The notes below the pieces were generated by a model. The model made no database searches. It was not told the origin of the DNA and saw nothing but the letters and a program-made list of their open reading frames with translations. From Bog-473 sp963730785 (GTDB lineage Bacteria; Actinomycetota; Acidimicrobiia; Acidimicrobiales; RAAP-2), in contig CAVSTF010000010.1 of the NCBI GenBank assembly GCA_963730785.1, forward strand, positions 682,001-746,000: DNA of 64,000 nucleotides, written 5' to 3'. The position numbers and the translations under genes were made by a program. Each line of letters begins with the position of its first letter. The stretch's first letter is position 1. Positions 34,187 to 43,421 of the stretch are shown in pieces.

Positions 34187-35341
34187 TTAGGCGACCTGGC
34201 GGTCGACGGGCGAGCCGTCGGCGAAGGCGTCTTCATCCTCGGTCGAGTCCGACAGGTGCTCGAAGGCGATGGCGCCCATTTCGGTGAACTTGGTGCGCAA
34301 CCAGCCGTCGGCGGCGTCGAGCAGGCCCAGCTTGCGCAGGTTGGGCACGATCTTCGAGAAGAGCAGGATCTGGAAGTCGTCGCGCTCAGGCGCCGCGTTC
34401 ATGATCTTGATCACGTCGGGGATCGGCACTTCCATGCGCTCCCACACTTCCTGCATGACCAAGCGGTCCTTCATGCGGATGGCGGCCTCGAAGGCGAACT
34501 CCTGGCGCTCACGCAGCTCGGCCGCGTTCAGCTCCTTGTAGTACTCCTGCAGGCTGAGCACACCGAAGGCCACGTGACGAGCCTCGTCGGCCATGACGTA
34601 GCGCAGCAGCTTCTTCAGCAGCGGCTCCTGCGTCATCATGTGGATGAAGCCGAAGGCGGCCAGCGCCAGGCCTTCCACCATGATCTGCATGCCGAGGTAG
34701 GTCATGTCCCAACGCGAGTCGCTGACGATGTCGTCCAGCAGCATGCCCAGGTGGCCGTTCATCGGGTAGTGGCCCGAGAGCTTGGTGTCGAGGTACTTGG
34801 AGAACACCTCGACGTGGCGGGCCTCGTCCATCACCTGGGTGGCGGCGTAGTACTTGGCGTCGATCCACGGCACGGTCTCGACGATTTTGGCGGTGCACAG
34901 CAGCGCGCCCTGCTCGCCGTGCATGAACTGCGAGAGCATCCAGTTCTGGTTCTCAATGCCGAACTGGATGAACTGCTTCTCGTCCCACTTCTCCATCACG
35001 GTGCCGGCGAAGGCGTCGGGCGAGAACTGCGACATTTGCGGGTTGGACTCGGCGTTGGCCATGACGACCTTCTCCTGGTCGACCTCAATGGACCAGTCCA
35101 GGTCGGTCTGCCCGTTCCACTGGGCCTTCTTGGCCTTCTCGTAGAGCTTGTCGAGCTGCGGCTTGGCACCCTTCTCGTAGTCCCAGGTGAACTCGGCGGG
35201 GCAGTTGTCAGGAACCCGGTGGTAGCCCTCGACGTCGTACTCTCCGACGAAGTTCAATACGGCCTCGAGGTCGTTGATCTTCTCCCGACCAATGAGTTCG
35301 AGGTTGGTCCTCAACATGGCCTGGTCGTCGACGGTGGTCAT
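34187..35341 (-). CDS. Ferritin-like diiron protein, TetR-linked
   Basis: A 384-residue soluble helical protein with diiron ligands at expected spacing: E143 (H-G-E-Q), E173 and H176 (D-E-A-R-H), E223 (M-V-E-G-L), and E253 and H256 (D-E-A-R-H). The two D-E-A-R-H motifs recall the AurF/R2-like oxygenase class. I know no assigned substrate. The ATG at 35341 overlaps the upstream TetR gene (ATGA) and has a GGGGG ribosome site. It is the third diiron protein in the window and the second in an operon with a TetR regulator. Charged, polar C-terminal tail (E-D-E-D-A-F-A-D-G). Confidence 0.8.
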   Translation of the reverse strand: MTTVDDQAMLRTNLELIGREKINDLEAVLNFVGEYDVEGYHRVPDNCPAEFTWDYEKGAKPQLDKLYEKAKKAQWNGQTDLDWSIEVDQEKVVMANAESNPQMSQFSPDAFAGTVMEKWDEKQFIQFGIENQNWMLSQFMHGEQGALLCTAKIVETVPWIDAKYYAATQVMDEARHVEVFSKYLDTKLSGHYPMNGHLGMLLDDIVSDSRWDMTYLGMQIMVEGLALAAFGFIHMMTQEPLLKKLLRYVMADEARHVAFGVLSLQEYYKELNAAELRERQEFAFEAAIRMKDRLVMQEVWERMEVPIPDVIKIMNAAPERDDFQILLFSKIVPNLRKLGLLDAADGWLRTKFTEMGAIAFEHLSDSTEDEDAFADGSPVDRQVA

Positions 35342-36057
35342 TGCACTGCCCCCTTGATGGTTGTGGTTACGTGAGTGGTTTCTGATTGCGACAGGTGGTC
35401 ATTGCCTGATTCGCGCAGGGCGAGAATCCCCGGCAACACGAAGGTGCGAACGAGCGAACGGGTGTCGTCTGGATTGGTGAGATCGGTGTCAGGTGCCGGG
35501 TCGGCCATGTAGGCCAACACAATCCGCACGGCCCATTCGGCGGCCCGGGAAGCCTGGTCGGGGTTGAGCCAGCGTCCGAAGAACGGGGCGGCGAAGTCGC
35601 CAGCCACCAGCAGCACGCGGTCCATGTCGGCGAAGGTCAAGCGGGGCAGGATCACCCCGGGCTCATGCAGCAGGAGGTAGGCGATGGCGCTGTGGGTGCT
35701 GAGCCGCTGGGCCGCCTCGGTCATGCCGGCCACCAGGACCTCTTCCAGGTCGGCCGCCTCGCCCATGACCACGGCCAGCGAAGAGAAGAGCCGGGCTACT
35801 TCGGTCTCGACGACGGCCTCAAGAATGGCGTCCTTGCCGCCGGGGAAGGTGCGGTACAGGGTGGCTCGGGAGAACTTGGCCTCGCGGGCGATGTCGTCCA
35901 CCGTGGTCTTGGCCACGCCTTGGCGGGCCAGGCAGCGCAGGGAGGCATCGACAATGCGGACCCGGGTCGAGGATCGATCGTCGGCACCCAAATGGATGAT
36001 GTTGCTCCCGAGAACCGGGGCGTCACACACCTTCTGCTCGGACTGCGATCGGGCCAT
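35338..36057 (-). CDS. TetR family regulator of the ferritin-like gene
   Basis: A TetR-type repressor of about 239 residues. After a 35-residue variable N-terminus, the helix-turn-helix reads T-T-V-D-D-I-A-R-E-A-K-F-S-R-A-T-L-Y-R-T-F-P-G-G-K-D. The ligand domain is helical, with no recognisable ligand. The ATG at 36057 is taken, with GTG 36063 as alternative. It is coupled to the ferritin-like gene and preceded by a palindromic operator-like site at 36064-36076, so autoregulation of the pair is likely. Confidence 0.9.
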   Translation of the reverse strand: MARSQSEQKVCDAPVLGSNIIHLGADDRSSTRVRIVDASLRCLARQGVAKTTVDDIAREAKFSRATLYRTFPGGKDAILEAVVETEVARLFSSLAVVMGEAADLEEVLVAGMTEAAQRLSTHSAIAYLLLHEPGVILPRLTFADMDRVLLVAGDFAAPFFGRWLNPDQASRAAEWAVRIVLAYMADPAPDTDLTNPDDTRSLVRTFVLPGILALRESGNDHLSQSETTHVTTTIKGAVQ

Positions 36058-36063
36058 ACCCAC

Positions 36064-36076
36064 TAATGAAACATTA
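36064..36076. promoter_or_regulatory. Palindromic operator upstream of the TetR/ferritin-like operon
   Basis: TAATG-AAA-CATTA is a 13-bp inverted repeat directly before the regulator start. On the minus strand CATAAT, a -10-like box, overlaps its upstream arm. Position and symmetry fit autorepression by the TetR protein. Confidence 0.6.
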
Positions 36077-36096
36077 TGGCGATATTTGTCTCACTG

Positions 36097-36982
36097 TCAA
36101 CCACTCAGGTTGAGATGCCCCGGCGCAATGGCTACGACCAGCACGGCTAAGACGGCGAGGACGGCCACGCTGGAGGCGATGGTGACCGCCCAGACCCTGG
36201 GCCTCGGGCGCAGACGGTCGGCCTGGTCGTACACGAGGGCCAGGAAGGCCACCGACCAGCAGTCCCCCGACATGGGCCTGCCAGCCGATGTTGGGGTCGG
36301 CGAACCCGATGACCAGGTTGAGCACGATCAGGATGACCACCTGCTGGGCCGGCAGGTGCCGGCGCCGGGCCAGGACCACGTAGGCGCCCATGATGCCGAA
36401 GATGGCTCCGGACGCCCCGGCGGCGGGCACCGTCGGCGGGCGCGATCAGGTAGTAGCAGGCGGCGCCACCCAGCCCACCGATCAGGTACAGGGCCACGAA
36501 ACGAGCTCCGACCCAGCTGCACCTCGACCGCCGGACCGACGATGAGGAGGGCCAGCATGTTGCCGCCGATGTGGAGAAGTTCAGGTGCAGGAACATCGAG
36601 TCGAAGAGCCGGTAGTACTGGTGGTAATCGTGGATCCCGTTGGGCCACTCACCGAAGCGGTTGATGACGCTCGCCTTACCGAACCCGCTGGCCACGAAGA
36701 CCAGCACGTTGATGACGATCAGGGTGATCACGGCCGGAGTCGGGTTGGTCGAGCCCACCACCCCGGTCCGACTGCGGTTGAAGGTCATCCGCTGGGTCGG
36801 TGCGCACTTCATTCCCTGCTTGCACGCACTCGGGGCATTGCCAGCCGACCGGGGCATGCACCATGCAGTCGGTGCAGATGGGACGGTCACAGCGGGCGCA
36901 GACCACCGGAGCCGACCCGATCCGGATGGCGGTAACAGGTTGGTGCGGGGACCGGTGGGGGTGCGGGTGCGGGGTTGCTCAT
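36097..36982 (-). CDS. Rhomboid family intramembrane protease with N-terminal zinc finger (six frame breaks)
   Basis: A membrane serine protease of about 295 codons. After correcting the frame the order is: a Pro-rich start (M-S-N-P-A-P), a B-box-like finger (C-A-R-C-D-R-P-I-C-T-D-C then H-A-P-V-G-W-Q-C-P-E-C), and membrane segments with H-I-G-G-N-M-L. The catalytic Ser is in G-A-S-G-A-I-F-G and the catalytic His in W-Q-A-H-V-G-G-L-L. Breaks lie near 36916, 36794, 36575, 36513, 36424 and 36248; five are extra bases and one (36575) a missing base. All active-site residues are present in one of the frames, so sequence error is more likely than decay. It overlaps the second TetR gene by ATGA. 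Confidence 0.8.
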
Positions 36983-37536
36983 CGGACGCCGGCCAGGAGT
37001 TCGGCCCGCACCAGACGAGCCACCTGAGCCGGATCGTTCAGGTCCCAGCGGCCCGGTGAGGCGATGTACGACAGGACCATGCGGGACAAGAAGTCGGCCG
37101 CTCGCTCCAACTTTGCCCCATCGGTCATGCCATGTCGGGCCAAGTAGGGAGTCAGGAAGGCGGCCACCAGTCGGTGGGTCTCGTTGGCGTTGACCGTCAT
37201 GCGGGGCAGCAGGATCTCAGGTTCGGTCTGGAGAATCCGCTGCAGCACTTCGTGCTCCAAGATGGCGTTGTGGGCGAAGGTCAGGCCGCGCTCCATGACC
37301 TCCTCCAGCGTGTCGGCATCTTGCACCTCCTCCAGGAGGCGCAGGAAGAACCGAGCGAATTCCCAGCCCACCACGGCCCCGATGAGCTCGTCGCGCCCAC
37401 CCGGAAAGTACCGGTACACGGTGGCTCGGGATACCCCGGCCTCACGGGCGGCGTCCTCGACCGTCGTCTTGGCCAGGCCCCAGCGAGCCACGCAGGCATA
37501 GGTGGACTGCAACAGACGCTCCCGGACGTCGGTCAC
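36979..37536 (-). CDS. TetR family transcriptional regulator
   Basis: A 185-residue regulator. The helix-turn-helix is right at the N-terminus (V-R-E-R-L-L-Q-S-T, T-T-V-E-D-A-A-R-E-A-G-V-S-R-A-T-V-Y-R-Y-F). Its DNA-binding part resembles that of the TetR at 35.3-36.1 kb (shared E-A, S-R-A-T-x-Y-R, F-P-G-G), so the two may be paralogues with related operators. The start is GTG 37536, overlapping the dapB stop (GTGA). The target and ligand are unknown; autoregulation is not obvious because it lies inside an operon. Confidence 0.9.
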   Translation of the reverse strand: MTDVRERLLQSTYACVARWGLAKTTVEDAAREAGVSRATVYRYFPGGRDELIGAVVGWEFARFFLRLLEEVQDADTLEEVMERGLTFAHNAILEHEVLQRILQTEPEILLPRMTVNANETHRLVAAFLTPYLARHGMTDGAKLERAADFLSRMVLSYIASPGRWDLNDPAQVARLVRAELLAGVR

Positions 37537-38319
37537 AGGCCGAGCAGGGCCTCAATGCCGATCGTCAATCCGGGCCGGTCAGCCACGGCGCGAACGGCGA
37601 GCAGCACCCCGGGCATGTAGGACGTCCGATCGTAGGAATCCTGGCGGATGGTCAGGCTCTGCCCGGGTGAGCCGAAGATCACTTCTTCGTGGGCCAACAG
37701 GCCGGGCAGGCGCACCGAATGGATGCGAATCCCATCGGCCCCCAGTCCGCCGCGAGCACCCTCCAACACGGTCTCGGTGGTGGGGTCGGCCGACCAGGGT
37801 TCGCTCCCGGCCCGCTGCCGAGCAGCGGCGATGCCGGCCGCGGTGTGCATGGCCGTGCCCGACGGGGCATCGCGCTTGGCGTTGTGGTGCAGCTCGATGA
37901 CCTCCACCCCGTCCATGAAGGGAGCCACCATTTCGCACAGCTTCATGAGCAGTACGGCGCTGATGGTGAAGTTGGCGGCGATGATGGCATTGGCGACGAG
38001 GCGGCGAAGGCGTCGGCGGCAACGCTGAGTTCGGATTCGCTCAGTCCGGTGGTTCCCACCACGGCGTGAATCCCGTGTTCGGCGTAGAGCGGGAGGTTGA
38101 TCCGGAGGGCATCGGCCACGGTGAAATCGACCACCACGTCGGCACCCTTGGCCCAAATGGCACTGACATCGTTCTCAATGTCGACGCCAGCGGCGCTGCC
38201 CCACACCCGACCCGTATCCACTGCGGCCACCAGCTCGAGGTCGGTCGCTGCGGCCACGGCACCGACAGACTTCTTGGCCCATACGACCGCCGGCGCCGAC
38301 CACACCGACCTTCTGCATG
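37533..38319 (-). CDS. dapB: 4-hydroxy-tetrahydrodipicolinate reductase DapB (two frame breaks)
   Basis: NAD(P)H-dependent reductase following DapA. The nucleotide motif V-G-A-G-G-R-M-G is at the N-terminus (ATG 38319), with V-D-F-T, V-G-T-T-G, the A-A-N-F-T-I substrate loop and the active-site H-H-N-A-K-R-D-A-P-S-G-T-A. The frame breaks near 38264 (one extra base after E-V-C-R) and near 37997 (one missing base after F-A-A-S). With both corrected the protein has about 261 residues, slightly longer than usual. It lies downstream of the M16 peptidase gene and overlaps a TetR gene. Confidence 0.93.
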
Positions 38320-38327
38320 CGAAAACC

Positions 38328-39591
38328 CTACTGGGCTGCCGTCACGCTGAGGTGGTGGTCGAAGGCATCCTCATCGAAGGGGCCGACGGCACTCAACGAT
38401 CGGGGGGCGGTGACCAGCTCCTGCGCCTGGGCCAGTACCTCCTCGGGACCGACCTTCTCCAGCCGGGCCAGCACCTCGTCGACCGACCGCACTTCGCCGT
38501 GCAGCAACATGGACGACCCGATTCGGCTCATGCGGGCCCCCGAGTCTTCGCCCTGCAGCAGCATTTCGGCTCGCAGGTTGCCCTTGGCAATGGCCAGCTC
38601 CCGGTCGGTGATCCCGTGCTCGGCCAGTTGCTCCAACTCGCCGGTCACGATCTTGAGCACCTCGTCGACGTGCTCGGGTGCGGTGCCGACCACGACGGCC
38701 AACGTGCCGGCATCTTGGTAGGCCGCTCGCTCGGACCAGACCGAATAGGCCAGGCCGCGTTCTTCACGAACCTTCTGGAAGAGCCGACTGGAGAGGCCGC
38801 CGCCCAGGACATGGTTCAGCACGGCCAAGGCCCAGCGTCGATCGTCATGTCGTGAGACCGAGCGCATGCCGTAAATGACGTGAGCTTGTTCGGTTGGTCG
38901 CCGCACCACATGGAGCGGACGGATCTCGTCGCCAGGGGCTACCCGGACCGGTGCCTCGCCACCCCGTTGCCCGGTGAAGCGGCGCTCCAGATCGGCCGCC
39001 ACCCCGTCGTGGGTGCAATCGCCCGCCACCGAAATGACCATGTTGCCGGGCCGATAGTGCTGATCGAAAAAGCCACGGATGTCCGAGGCATTCAGGTTGG
39101 CCACGGTCGAAGCCGTGCCCAGTGTGTCGCGTCCGAGTTCATGACTCGGGAACATCGACTCCTGCCACTCTTCCGAGGCCAGGTCCAACGGTTCGTCGGC
39201 GTGCATGAGAATCTCGTCCAGGATGACGGTGCGTTCGGCATCGACGTCCACCGGCCGCAAAGCCGGCTCCCACATGATCTCGCTCAGAATGTCGAGACCG
39301 AGCGGCGAGATGCTCGGCCAGCAACCTCACATAGAAGGTGGTGTATTCCTTGGTCGTGAAGGCATTGGAGTCCCCACCGACCTCGTCCAGTGACTCGGCG
39401 ATGGATACCGCTGAGCGCGACTCGGTGCCCTTGAAGAGCAGGTGCTCCAGGAAGTGCGAGGCACCGGCCAACTCGTCGGGTTCATCACGCGAGCCGGCAC
39501 CTACCCAGTAGGCCACGGCCACCGAGCGGACATCCGCCATGGTCTCGGTGACCAGGCGGATGCCACTCGGCAATACCGAAGACTGAATCAA
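38328..39591 (-). CDS. M16 family zinc peptidase (one frame break)
   Basis: A pitrilysin/processing-peptidase-like enzyme of about 420 residues with the inverted zinc motif H46-x-x-E49-H50 (S-H-F-L-E-H-L-L-F-K-G-T). A second domain contains Y-R-P-G-N-M-V-I-S-V-A-G, G-G-G-L-S-S-R-L-F-Q-K-V-R-E-E-R-G-L-A-Y-S-V-W. It lies directly downstream of pnp with an ATGA overlap, the usual place for this gene in actinobacteria and Bacillus (mlpA/ymxG). The frame breaks near 39305 by one extra base (after L-L-A-E-H-L). The substrate in bacteria is not well defined; a peptide-degrading role is likely. Confidence 0.9.
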
Positions 39592-42030
39592 CGGCGACGG
39601 CTACGGCCACCGCGGGGCGGACGACGATCGCCGCCACCGCTGCGTCCTTCGCCTTCAACGGCGCCGGGGCCGAGGTCGCCGAGGTCGGCCACCAGTTCAG
39701 CCTCGAAGACGTCTTCAAAGGAAGGAGCGCTTGAGCCACCGTTGCTGCTGCCACTGCCGCTCTGAGGTGCGGGCGAGGCCGAGTGAGCCGGCGCATCGTC
39801 GTGGTCCGAGGAACCGGCAGCCGGAGCGCCAGCGCCTTCGGGCACCGAAGCCAGCGACAAGGACACCTTGCCCTGCGGGTCGATGTCGTCCACGCGCACT
39901 TCAATGGGCTGGCCCAGCGAAAGGACGTCCTCCACGTTGTTGATGCGCTTGCCACCGGCCAGCGGCGACAGCTTCGAGATGTGGAGCAGGCCGTCGCGGC
40001 CAGGCAGCACGTTGACGAAGGCACCGAACTTGGTGATGTTGACCACCTTGCCGGGGTACACCGCACCGACGTCGGCGGTGGGCGGGTCCAGGATCAACGA
40101 AATGCGGCGACGAGCTTCCTCGACCGCGTTGCCGTCCTTGGCCCCGATGGTGACCGTACCGACCATGCCGTCGTCGTCGACCGCGATGTCGGCGCCGGTC
40201 TCCTGCTGCAGGGTGTTGATGACCTTGCCCTTAGGACCGATGACCTCACCGATCTTGTCGATCGGAATCTCAATCGAGATGATCTTCGGGGCGCTGTTGG
40301 CCACGTGGTCACGGGGCTCGGCGATGGCGCCGGCCATGACCTCGAGGATGGCCAGACGGGCCTCCTTGGCCTGCAGCAGCGCCTTGGCCAGGACGTCGGC
40401 GGGAAGGCCGGCGATCTTGGTGTCGAGCTGCAGGGCGGTCACGGCGTCGGCCGTACCGGCCACCTTGAAGTCCATGTCACCGAAGGCGTCCTCGGAACCG
40501 AGGATGTCGGTCAGGGTGACGTAGTTGCCACCTTCGTAGACCAGGCCCATGGCGATACCGGCCACGGCCGCCTTCAGCGGCACACCGGCCGCCATCAGCG
40601 ACAGGGTCGAGCCACAGACCGAGGCCATGGAGGTCGAGCCGTTGGAGGTCAGCACGTCGGAGACGACACGCAGGGTGTAGGGGAACTCCTCGGCGCTGGG
40701 CACCACGGGCAGCAGGGCCCGCTCGGCCAGCAGGCCGTGGCCGATCTCACGACGCTTGGGACCGCGCATGAAGCCGGTCTCACCGGTGGAGAAGGGCGGG
40801 AAGTTGTAGTGGTGCATGTAGCGCTTGGAGTCGACCGGGGTGATGGTGTCGAGCAGCTGGTTCATGCGGGGCATGCCAAGGGTGGTCACGTTGAGCACCT
40901 GGGTCTCGCCCCGCTGGAACAGCGCCGAGCCGTGGGCGGTCGGGAACAAGTCGATCTCGGCCGACAACGGGCGGATGTCCGCCGTGCCACGACCGTCGAC
41001 CCGCACGCCTTCTTCGACAATGCGCTTGCGCACCAGCTTCTTGGTCAGCGAGCGGATGGCTCCCTTGACCTCGCCGGCCCGGCCTTCGAACTCCTCGGCC
41101 AGGGCGGCCTTGATGTCGTTGCCAGCGGCGTCGAGGGCAGCGTTGCGCTCGGCCTTGGCGGTGACCAAGTTGGCCTTGGCGATGAGGTCGGTACCGACCG
41201 CTTCGACGCGGTCCCAGACATCGGGCTGGTAGTCGACGAAGGTCGAGAACTCGATGGTCTCGATCGGACCGTGAGCGGCCACCACGGCGGCAACCAGGTC
41301 ACGCTGCAGCAGGATGGATTCGCGGATCCACTTCTTCGAGGCCTCAAGACCCTCGGCCAGTACTTCTTCGGTGACCTTGGGGGCACCGTTCTCGTAGTAC
41401 GACCACGACTTCTCGGTACCACCGGCTTCCACCATCATGATGGCGATGTCGGTGTCAGCGGTCTCGGAGACGGCCCGGCCGGCCACGACCAGTTCGAAGG
41501 TGGCTTCGTCGCCCTCTTCGAAGGTGGGGTGCGGGATCCAGGTGCCTTCGGTGGTGTAGGCCACGCGGACGGCGCCAATGGGGCCGTCGAACGGGATGCC
41601 CGACAGCATGAGGGCGGCCGAGGCGGCGTTGATGGCCAGCACGTCGTGCGGGTTGATCTGGTCGGCGCCGAAGATGGTGCCCACCACGTGGACCTCGTTG
41701 CGGAAGCCGTCCGGGAAGGACGGGCGCAGCGGGCGGTCGATGAGGCGGCAGGTCAAGATGGCCTGGTCCGAGCTCTTGCCTTCACGACGGAAGAACGAGC
41801 CGGGGATTTTCCCGGCGGCGTAGGTCCGCTCTTCAATGTCAACGGTGAGGGGGAAGAAATCCGTACCCTCTCGGACTGACCGGGCGGCGGTGGCCGTGGC
41901 CAGTAGGACGGTGTCGCCGATACGGGCGAGCACGGCGCCGTCGGCCAGACTGGGCCAACTTTCCGGTCTCGAACGTCAGCGTTCGGTCGGTGCCACTGAT
42001 TGGGCCCGACACGGAAATGGCGTCTGCCAT
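39588..42030 (-). CDS. pnp: Polyribonucleotide nucleotidyltransferase PNPase (one frame break)
   Basis: A phosphorolytic 3'-5' exoribonuclease of the RNA degradosome. Two RNase PH domains are present (F-F-P-L-T-V-D-I-E-E-R and F-P-T-A-H-G-S-A-L-F-Q-R-G-E-T-Q), then a KH domain (I-G-E-V-I-G-P-K-G-K-V-I-N) and an S1 domain (F-G-A-F-V-N-V-L-P-G-R-D-G-L-L-H-I-S). A Gly/Ser/Arg-rich tail ends R-G-G-R-S-R-R-R. The true start is ATG 42030 with AAGGAG upstream; one extra base near 41949 separates the first 30 residues from the main frame. It is downstream of rpsO, as in most bacteria, with a structured intergenic region. Confidence 0.96.
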
Positions 42031-42050
42031 AGATGCTCCTTGTTGTTAGA

Positions 42051-42137
42051 GGGGCATCAATATGGTCAGTTCCCAGTGGTCGACCACCTCTCAGATGAAG
42101 TGACCGGCCACTGGCAGCCGACGTCCCGAGATGCCCC
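42051..42137 (-). other. Nested inverted repeats in the rpsO-pnp intergenic region
   Basis: The outer arms GGGGCATC (42051-42058) and GATGCCCC (42130-42137) are perfectly complementary. Inside them CCAGTGG (42073-42079) pairs with CCACTGG (42108-42114). The RNA would form a long stem-loop just upstream of the pnp ribosome site. In E. coli a hairpin at the same place is cut by RNase III and used by PNPase to control its own mRNA; the same role here is an inference. Confidence 0.6.
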
Positions 42138-42144
42138 GGGTTTG

Positions 42145-42402
42145 TTATCGCCGAATGCCGAGGCGGGCGATGATGGTGCGGTAGCGCTCGACGTCGTTCT
42201 TACGGACGTAGTCAAGCAACCGCCGGCGCTGGCCGATGAGCTTCATCAGGCCGCGACGGGTGTGGTGGTCCCCCTTGTGGTCCTTCAAGTGCTCAGTCAG
42301 ATGGTTGATCCGGCCCGACAGCAGCGCAATCTGCACCTCGGGTGAACCGGTGTCACTCTCGTGAAGCCGGTACTCGGCAATGGTGGCCTGCGTGTCGGGC
42401 AT
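42145..42402 (-). CDS. rpsO: 30S ribosomal protein S15
   Basis: An 85-residue S15 that binds the central domain of 16S rRNA. Family motifs: H-E-S-D-T-G-S-P-E-V-Q-I-A-L-L-S-x-R-I-N-x-L-T-E-H-L, H-H-T-R-R-G-L, and R-R-R-L-L-D-Y. It is four residues shorter than the usual 89 because the N-terminus lacks some residues before the first helix. Its leader contains a GGGA-CCAG-TCCC hairpin (42441-42452) that could be a feedback site for S15. Confidence 0.97.
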   Translation of the reverse strand: MPDTQATIAEYRLHESDTGSPEVQIALLSGRINHLTEHLKDHKGDHHTRRGLMKLIGQRRRLLDYVRKNDVERYRTIIARLGIRR

Positions 42403-42486
42403 GAAAAGAAGAACCTCGAAGAGCTTGTAGGAAGTCGGTGGGGACCAGTCCCAACCGGCAAATATGGTAGCAGGTAGGCTGCCGAT

Positions 42487-43404
42487 TCAGCTGGGATCGG
42501 CCCCGAGCAGGGCTTCGGCGTCGGCCACATCCTGGCCCATTTGGGCGATCAGGGCGTCCACCGAGTCGAACTTCAGTTCGTCCCGCAGGCGGCCCACGAA
42601 GGCCACCCGGCCCAGTTCCCCGTACAGGTCACCCTCGAAATGGAGCAGGTAGGCCTCCACCAGGACTGACGTCTCGCCCGGGGCGTAGAAGGTGGGTCGG
42701 CGGCCGACCGAAATGGCGGCCAGGTGACTTGGTCCCGTCCGGCCGGGTGAAACAGCCGGCGTAGATGCCGTCGGCCGGCAGGGCGATCTCGTCGGAGATC
42801 TGCAGGTTGGCGGTGGGAAAGCCCAGCTCAGGACCGCCGCGTCCATCGCCGTGGACCACCTCGCCCCGGACCTCGTGCGGCCGCCCCAGCAGCTGGGCCG
42901 CCGCTTCGACGTCGCCGGCGGCCACCAGGGTGCGGATCCGGGTACTGGACACGGCATCGTGCGCTGCTCGTCGCCGGTCAGCCCCACGCCGACCACCTCG
43001 AAGCCGTAGCCCTGTCCCAGCTCGGTCAGCAGGGCGACGTTGCCCTTGCGGCCGTGGCCGAAGTGGAAGTCCTCCCCCACCACCACCAGACGGGCCTCGA
43101 GGGTGTCGACCAGTACCTCCTTGACGAAATCCTCGGCCGTCTCGTCGGCCCGGTCCCGGTCGAAGGGCACGACCAGGGTCCGGTCGATGCCGCAGGCCGC
43201 CAGGAGGTCGAGTTTCTGGTCCAGGTCGGTCAGCTGCCGGGGGGCCGAATCGGGTCGCACCACGCTGGCCGGGTGACGGTCGAAGGTGACCACCACGGTG
43301 GAGAGCCCGTCCGCTCGGGCCCGCTCGCACAGGTCACGCAGCAGGGCCCGGTGACCCAGGTGCACGCCGTCATAGGCGCCAATCGTGACTGCGGTTCCCG
43401 GCAT
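42487..43404 (-). CDS. ribF: Bifunctional riboflavin kinase/FMN adenylyltransferase RibF (two frame breaks)
   Basis: Makes FMN and FAD. The N-terminal adenylyltransferase has T-I-G-A-Y-D-G-V-H-L-G-H-R, F-D-R-H-P, F-G-H-G-R-K-G and S-S-T-R-I-R. The C-terminal kinase has R-G-E-V-V-H-G-D-G-R-G-G-P-E-L-G-F-P-T-A-N-L and V-G-R-R-P-T-F. The frame is broken near 42961 (one missing base after D-E-Q-R) and near 42728 (one extra base). The ATG at 43404 lies 7 nt after a TATCCT box, so ribF may have its own leaderless promoter besides read-through from truB. Confidence 0.94.
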   Translation of the reverse strand: MPGTAVTIGAYDGVHLGHRALLRDLCERARADGLSTVVVTFDRHPASVVRPDSAPRQLTDLDQKLDLLAACGIDRTLVVPFDRDRADETAEDFVKEVLVDTLEARLVVVGEDFHFGHGRKGNVALLTELGQGYGFEVVGVGLTGDEQRTMPCPVPGSAPWWPPATSKRRPSCWGGRTRSGARWSTAMDAAVLSWAFPPPTCRSPTRSPCRPTASTPAVSPGRTGPSHLAAISVGRRPTFYAPGETSVLVEAYLLHFEGDLYGELGRVAFVGRLRDELKFDSVDALIAQMGQDVADAEALLGADPS

Positions 43405-43411
43405 CGCTGTG

Positions 43412-43417
43412 AGGATA
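43412..43417 (-). promoter_or_regulatory. -10 element of ribF
   Basis: TATCCT on the minus strand, 7 nt before the ribF ATG, located between the ribF start and the truB stop. There is no Shine-Dalgarno, so the transcript is probably leaderless. Confidence 0.5.
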
Positions 43418-43421
43418 GGCG

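Noticed and set aside
34256..35374. Plus-strand open frame of 372 codons
   Set aside because: Antisense to the ferritin-like gene, rich in Leu/His/Val without domain features.
36097..36982. Rhomboid region considered as a decaying pseudogene
   Set aside because: All catalytic and zinc residues survive in one frame or another, and neighbouring essential genes show the same kind of single-base breaks, so sequence error is more likely.
39783..41879. Plus-strand open frame of 698 codons
   Set aside because: It is antisense to pnp, which has clear domains and conserved order; the open frame is a by-product of high-GC third-codon bias, and its product is a Gly/Val/His/Asp-rich shadow.
43405..43421. 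FMN riboswitch considered upstream of ribF
   Set aside because: The gap to truB is only 17 nt and holds a -10 box; there is no room for the aptamer.
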